Shown piece by piece: positions 58,063-64,000 of a stretch of 64,000 nt of DNA. The notes beneath the pieces are model-generated. The model had not been told where the DNA came from and did no database searches. It was given only the letters and a program-made list of their open reading frames with translations. A program made the position numbers and the translations under genes. This DNA comes from Diprion similis (taxonomy: Eukaryota; Arthropoda; Insecta; Hymenoptera; Diprionidae): NCBI RefSeq assembly GCF_021155765.1, contig NC_060110.1:3100001-3164000 (forward strand). Direction: 5' to 3'. Each line of letters opens with the position of its first letter. Positions within the stretch are counted from its first letter, which is position 1.

Positions 58063-58664
58063 TAAGGCCCCGCTGACCTGGCATGTCATATATATATTTC
58101 TAGTCGTCAGAAGCGAGGTAATTGGGTGAAACGCCATTACGAATCCTGCGAGAACGGAAGCACGAATCTTACTCGGAAAATTTTTAAATTGAAGCTTGAA
58201 TAAAAGTGTACGTGGCTAACTCAGTCACTGGTCATGCAAATCGCTGATAATGTTTATAATAAAGAATAATGAGGTGAATAAAATCACGCCACAACAAACA
58301 TGGCCGATCGGAGCTACCGCGTGTTGAATATTCACTGATTGCACTGTTTCACAATTTCTTTCACTCTCGTCAGACAGTTAGCCACGTACAAAAGCACTCA
58401 CTTTATTCGGGAAAACTTACACTATCAGTTATTTTTTTTGTAAATATGGTACGATTCGTAACGGCGATTTTCATGTGACAGCAGCCCCCGTTCATGGACC
58501 ACAAGAAGTATGTCTCGATCTGTAGCTGATATCATTGGTTGGATCTAACAGAACAAGCCAATGAAATCAGCGGCCTTAGTTCACCGTTTAATATTCAGAC
58601 GCGCTGCACGTACTTATGACGTCACGATTTGATATTTTCAAGTCAGTTCAGCGGCGCCTTAAGG
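58063..58664. mobile_element. candidate inverted-repeat element (about 600 bp)
   Basis: The left end TTAAGGCCCCGCTGACCTG and right end CAGTTCAGCGGCGCCTTAA are inverted copies with two or three differences. Inside is a separate hairpin (GCTGATATCATTGG / CCAATGAAATCAGC, near 58525-58572). No transposase frame. Confidence 0.5.
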
Positions 58665-61600
58665 TGGAAAAAATCATTGGCCACCATCTAATAACACCTC
58701 AATTGTCTCACGATCTCTAATGTTCAATGATTTCCCCTCGATTTACTGATATCATCGATCATAGTTATACCGTGCTATCGTGGCAACGGTGGATTGAAAG
58801 CGTTTATACGTGTAGTATTCAGTTTGATGTGATGTACAATTAAGCCGACAGACAACGAGTCTCCAAAGAAGCCAGTTCCGTCACGCTGCAGGGATTCGCG
58901 TCAAGCAAAATTGGCTTTCTGCTTTCTTCCTGGTATCGGATACGTCAATCTGACTAATTTTATAATACCTTCGCTACATCACCGTACGCAAGTACGGCGG
59001 TTATATTATTTTAAGGGATCAACTGAGCGAATGATTGATCGAAGCATTTTTTATTTTCCCAGACTTTTTTGCTATTACGGGACAACCCCTGAAAACCTTT
59101 TGCAGAAAGTTTTCATTCTTTTTCATAACTCATTTTCAGTTTGTGAATCTTACAGCTATCTCAAAAAATGTCTGAATAGATTTTCAGAAAGTATGAGCAC
59201 GATTATCTGTTTTTTTTTTTTGTGTTTTGTTTTTATTTTATTCTTTTCTTTGGACTTTCTATCTTCGTGCTTATTCAAATATTTAAGAACAGGCGTTATT
59301 GGATATTCTTATTATTCAAATCCAGAAACGGTGTTAAAAAATTTTAAAGTAAATCCAGAGTGTTTCAGAATCAGAGAAATCAATTAAAAATATTAAGCGA
59401 ATAAAAAGAGTCGGTCAGAATCTGAATCTGAAAAGAAATGGCCGAATCGTTATTGACTGTCCCTCACATAGACGGTTTTGTATAAAGGTTTAAAAATGGA
59501 AGTTTTCGTACAACTTTAATATCAACTGTATAAATTACAGCAACAAATTTCAAACTATAACACTTAGTAAATCGTAAATAAATGGAAATCCAGTAAAAAA
59601 AACTCACTTCTAACGGAATTTAAATGAGAATATTCTAAATCGAAAACTGAACGGTGAGTTCTGAAAATTTTTAAGAGAAGTTTGAAAGTTTACAAGTTGA
59701 AGACTAGAGATGTTAAAAAAAACCGTTGAACTGTCATAGGAAAAATCCGTATTGAAAATAAAAAATATCATGGTCAACTATTTACTGAGTTCATATGGAA
59801 CGTTTCATTTGTATTTGACAAACGATTAAAAGATAGCAGTTATGAACGCATAAACGGATCGATTGCGTTTAAGACGCACAAATTACTCAGCACAGTGAAC
59901 CGCCTAGTATTTCGATGAATTAATTTAAGTCCTAGGCACCTAACTATTTCATTGATATAACACATATGTTATATTTAAAAGAAAATTTCTCGTGTTATTC
60001 GAATAGGAAATAAAAAATTGCGACAATGCGTATCTAAATATTAATATTATAAGATTTCACACTTGGACAGCGTTCGTTTTTTTTTCAAATTTTTTAGAAT
60101 GAATAATTAAATGCGGAAAAATATGATTGTTCGTTTAAAAAAACTAATAAAGATGAAAAAAAAAAACATAGTATAGATTCGTCGGGGAAATATTGAGAAT
60201 TTATTGGTTTCCGATGGAACCTAAAGTTCAAATTAAACGAGACGTTAGAATTTTTCATAACCATCATGTGGTTGTAAAATTTTATAAGTTTCAAATTTTT
60301 TCATCCGGCCATTTTCGAAATGATCTCGATAGTTTGTCGGACAGAGCGAAATTTCTCTAAAAACCTGTTTTCCGGTGTGTAAAGGTTCTGAAACTTAAAG
60401 ATTCGTTAAAATTAGGAAAAGTGATTTCCGAATGAAACCAATAATTTTCTCACATTACCAAAAGCGATACAAAGTGAAAATATTTGTATTCGGTAATTTC
60501 GATAATCATGTCACCATGAAAAAAGCAATTATTGAAAAAATTCATGTGAAATACTCTTTCCGCTGCAAAGTGTTTAGCTATTAGTTGGTAATTATTGTGA
60601 AATACGTTATTCTGCTCAACTATACGAGCCTAAATGTGAAAACGATCCGCCTCACCGCCTATAGATAGGCAACCAGGCATTGCAATTTCTAACGGTATTA
60701 AAATGAGCTTTTTATCTGTATAGTCTTGTCTTCGATTGAGAAGAAACTCAATTTCCATAGTGAATTTCAAACTTTCTTCTCATTACCAAAAACAAATGCT
60801 TTCTTCATTCAATTCCGTTAAGTGATTAATTTTTTTTTTTTGTCAATTATTTATAAGTTTCCGGCGATACTGAATTTGATTACTTCAGTTAATCTCACGA
60901 TGATCGGCGTTGGATTCATACTTTTTGACAAACTGCACGATCCACCGTATCTTAAATCAATGTGAAATATATTTTCGAATTCCAGCCATAGAATCGGAAA
61001 GCAAATTGTTGGATAAATTTTGAATTTTCTAACGACATGCTCTGTGCTGCCGAATTATCAGTGATTACTTGTTAATAATTATAATTCCTTTTAGATTGTG
61101 CTTCGTGCGTCTCCGTTATCAACTGCGGGTTGCCTAATCTAAAGCCTGTGAAAGTTCGCGTTAGTTAGAATTAGATAATAAGGTTTGCTACAATAGTCAG
61201 TTGTTACCGACCGAGTTAAATCACTTATTTTGGCAACTATCCGAGCCGACGTGAATACCAAACAAGAATATTTAAGAATTTTTCAGAAAACAGGCTCTTG
61301 CGATTAGTATTAATTCACATGACAGGAATACATTTTTTAAAATTATTTTTGAGTAAATTTTTTTGTTTTTCATATTTGTATCAGACTTTGCGCGTCGCAT
61401 TATGCTAGCTGCGACTTTTTTCGGCTTGACATGAGTGACATTCAACGAACGACTGATTACAGCATCCGAGTTTTAACTTGGATTACGTTCACTATACGAA
61501 TAAGAAAACTGCGTACGAGATTTTTTAGTTTTATTGGTCCTAAAGGAGTTGAGATTGAAGTTGGTGGATACCTAAGGTAACTGAAAACTGCGCATATTTT

Positions 61601-61881
61601 CAAATGGAAAAGTTGAAAAGAAAAATAATCACAGTATTCGTATACGACGAAATTTAATGTCCGACGAATTGGTCAATTCATTTCTTAAATTGCATCCCTG
61701 GTTGACAAAAGTGGCTGATAAACTATACTTAAAATTATCCAAATAACACAAACAATTAATTTTTTCCAACCTACGCACCGCTGTAAGTTCATTTTAATAT
61801 ATTACATCACAGAGAATCCGAAAGGTGGTGGGTTCTGATAAATTCAAGGACACCAGTATCGTCTGCTATCACCTGTCTTAC
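58665..61881. other. DNA without a supported gene
   Basis: Includes a plus-strand frame of 158 codons (58911-59387) that starts with TTG and has no recognisable domain. The rest is AT-rich with A/T runs. If the exon at 61882 belongs to the GRAMD2-like gene, this is intronic. Confidence 0.45.
60638..60698. repeat. solo arm related to the 57190-57343 element
   Basis: GTGAAAACGATCCGCCTCAC and ATAGATAGGCAACCAGGCAT match one arm of the 57190-57343 element at about 75%. No inverted partner lies nearby. Confidence 0.5.
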
Positions 61882-61989
61882 CTGCGTAGCAGACGACACG
61901 GGTAGCCTTGATCGCTCAGAATCCATCACCGTAGGATTATACGCAACGTTATCTCCCAAGTACCAATTCGCTATTCCATTGACGACCAT
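61882..61989 (-). CDS. candidate first coding exon, 36 codons
   Basis: ATG at 61989 (GCGATGG, reasonable context) opens MVVNGIANWYLGDNVAYNPT and continues to VSSATQ, where a strong donor CAG|GTAAGA follows in phase 0. An in-frame TGA lies 12 codons upstream, so the ATG would be the start. The next acceptor to the left that fits phase 0 in a known exon is at 51453 (CTGCAG|ACA). Joined to it, the GRAMD2-like protein would be 485 residues. It could instead belong to an unrelated gene or be chance; no family resemblance was seen. Confidence 0.4.
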
Positions 61990-62474
61990 CGCAAATATAT
62001 TTCTTAGAAACCAAAACTTTCTACATCAGTTTCCATGTAACGCTATATAACGAGTGAACAGAAAAAAATTGACTACTGCAAGGGTCACGATCAACTTTAC
62101 TAACGATGAAAGCTATCACGCTTACCAATTACAAGTGCCAGCAATCGTATGTTTGCGGTAGAGAAGTTCAAGGCGTATCTGCGATAAGATAACCGTTATT
62201 TAAAGCACTCTGTGATTGTTGAACAGGATTGTAAAAATCAGGTAACCGAAAAGAAAAAAAAGACAAGAAAATGCGATAAAAATATTCTTTGATGTTGTCT
62301 ACAGTTTTTTTACAACACTCGGTATTTTCAGGCCCCGAATCGTTTATCCATGATGGATTATCCATATCGTTGACTGAAAATTGCTTGAGACAGACAGCCA
62401 ACCATGGGTATTCGTGAAGTAAAGAAATGGGCACGACGGGCACGTGGGTGGTAATGACAGTGTCCTACACTTAC
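61990..62474 (-). other. proposed leader intron
   Basis: Lies between the 62475 donor and the 61882 exon. Several AG acceptors are possible (for example TTATATAG before 62.04 kb). A 91-codon minus-strand open frame here is probably intronic. Confidence 0.3.
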
Positions 62475-62598
62475 CGACACGCTTTTGCGTATTATAATGG
62501 TAACCGAGTCGGTAACGATAGGAAATTTCTGTACAGAGACTGCAGCATCGACTCTCGCCTAGTTTGACGAAGCCTCGAAACGGCACATTTAATTAACT
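62475..62598 (-). promoter_or_regulatory. candidate transcription start and non-coding first exon
   Basis: A minus-strand TCAGTT, the arthropod initiator pattern, places a possible start at 62598. The exon would end with a near-perfect donor, GTCG|GTAAGT (exon end 62475). A short upstream ORF (ATG 62588-62586, nine codons) lies within it. It would serve the exon at 61989-61882. Confidence 0.35.
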
Positions 62599-63998
62599 GA
62601 CGATAAGCTGTCTTTGACTTCAGTCAACGCTCGTGTCTACGGGGATTTTTTGCGGTATTTATCAATGTTCGCTTGATTAATAGGGACTAGTTACAAGTTC
62701 AAAGATTGTAGTATAAGAGAGTAAAGGATCTTCAACGTATAAAGCTTATACACTATCAACCACCTAATATATATGAGAAAAAAAAGTTTATCGAAACATA
62801 ATTGGACGCTAGACACCTTGTGCAGAGTGATTCGAAAACAGAAATACTTCCGAACAATTGAAAGTCAAATATATATTATAAAATTAATGAGAAATTTTTT
62901 TGGTCTTTGGAGAAACATATGAGTTATCGAGTTTATGCTTGTGAACTTAAAGTTCTGGGAATCATTTGTGAATTAAATTGCGAACCTGTGTAGTTCATTA
63001 TTTGCAAGATGTGCACAAATCAATCGGGGAGTAATAAGTTAGAGAAAACGACGTGCTGATAACTTCAGTTCAAATCCATTACGTTTGTTTATTTATCACT
63101 TTTATCAGTATCTTGTTATTCTCGTTGATACTTCTCAAGATACTGACAAATAAACGATCACAAAGGATTTAAACTAAAGGTGGAAAACATAAAACAGATT
63201 TGCGATATTTTTTGGTGCCAAATAAATGAAATACGATACAAAAAACTTAATCACCCTTTATTGAACCTCGTAGACTCCAAGTAGAAAACGATTTTACCAA
63301 CTCTCGGTATCATAATACTCGAATCCTCAAGTATTTCCATGAAACCAACGAGTTATCGGTACCTTATTCCGTAGCAAGTTGACCGGCTCTTATCTCATCA
63401 CCAGTCAAATTCGGATTGTAAGTATGTTAGTACTTTTTGACGTGAAATTGGACGCCCTTATTTGAAAGAAAAAAACCAAGTAGACTCATCTTCTTTGCGT
63501 CTCCAAACCCTAAATATTTTGCAGGAAAATTTTGTCCATATCTTACTTAGTTTCGAAGTCATCGGTCTGGGACGATTAAAATGAAACACCGTGTAGAGCA
63601 ATCGTAGAGCGTAATAGAGTAAAAAAAATTCAGGTGGCGCTGATGTGCACTGAGGTTTTGTCCATATTTTTCAGAACATACTTGAGGTGTTTCAAATAAG
63701 ATGTAAGCATTCCCAGTAAGCCGTGTATTATGATACATCGCGTTATAATCACAAACAGAGAACTTTGCTTCGTAGATTTGTTAACTCTGAATGACATGAT
63801 TGATGTTTTATTTAAGAACGCATTTAATCTACCTCTGCAATTATATCTTCTAAAGATGTCGCAAGCAAGAAACAAATTGACATGTTTATTCGATTGACTG
63901 CATGTACACACGAATTCATCGTGAATCTCAATTGAGAATTTGAATGTATTTTGTACACTCTTAGCACTGCGCATGCGCGAGCTTCGTTGTATTTTCAT
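62599..63998. other. upstream flank without a supported gene
   Basis: AT-rich. Contains a transposon-end-like segment at 63420-63598 and a 122-codon minus-strand open frame reaching the window edge that has no recognisable motifs. Confidence 0.4.
63420..63598. mobile_element. solo transposon end (Tc1/mariner-like terminal sequence)
   Basis: On the minus strand this begins TACACGGTGTTTCATTTTAA and continues TCGTCCCAGACCGATGACTT. The (C)AGGGTGTTTCATTTTAA-type end is common in insect DNA transposons. No opposite end was found within the window. Confidence 0.4.
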
Positions 63999-64000
63999 AC

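Noticed and set aside
58911..59387. 158-codon plus-strand open frame with hydrophobic segments
   Set aside because: It begins with TTG, its first ATG is about 40 codons in, its phenylalanine-rich hydrophobicity follows from T-rich DNA, and no splice or domain support was seen.
63630..63998. 122-codon minus-strand frame at the right edge
   Set aside because: AT-rich composition, no motif, adjacent to a transposon-like end, and cut by the window edge.

Overview
The window reads as a nuclear chromosomal segment of an insect: AT-rich, genes split by GT-AG introns, long introns packed with small foldback (MITE-like) transposons and A/T runs. No bacterial, phage, viral, rRNA, tRNA or CRISPR features were seen. 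The species cannot be fixed from the sequence; a hymenopteran or other holometabolous insect would fit.

Region 1 (1-7.6 kb) is gene-dense. A plus-strand gene ends at base 100. It converges on a minus-strand gene whose stop codon lies 34 bases further on. That minus-strand locus (134-7491) has two large coding blocks, each low-complexity and Ser/Thr/Asn-rich. They are connected by three smaller exons whose splice phases all agree, so I read the locus as one gene of about 1,950-1,990 residues with a C-terminal membrane anchor. An alternative is a shorter 708- or 756-residue product from the upstream block. The protein family was not recognised.

Region 2 (7.6-15.8 kb) is intergenic, with A/T runs, simple repeats and one more GC-balanced, possibly conserved block.

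Region 3 (about 15.8-62.6 kb) is a single large minus-strand gene. It encodes a GRAM-domain, C-terminally membrane-anchored protein of the GRAMD2/GRAMD2B type, a family associated with ER-plasma membrane contacts. Six coding exons (16609-16719, 18302-18569, 19545-20059, 21498-21639, 25659-25826, 51308-51405) join in frame to 433 residues, close to the length of vertebrate GRAMD2B. One intron is 25.5 kb. Two candidate upstream leader or alternative first exons lie at about 52.6 kb and 61.9-62.6 kb.

The introns and the right flank hold many inverted-repeat elements: two copies of a roughly 600-bp palindromic element with TA duplications, a nested hairpin element, TTAA-flanked mini-elements, and several single-copy foldbacks. 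The apparent novelty lies in the unrecognised tail-anchored giant protein with its ambiguous splice junction, and in the number of intronic foldbacks inside one transcription unit. I did not find a convincing new multi-gene system.
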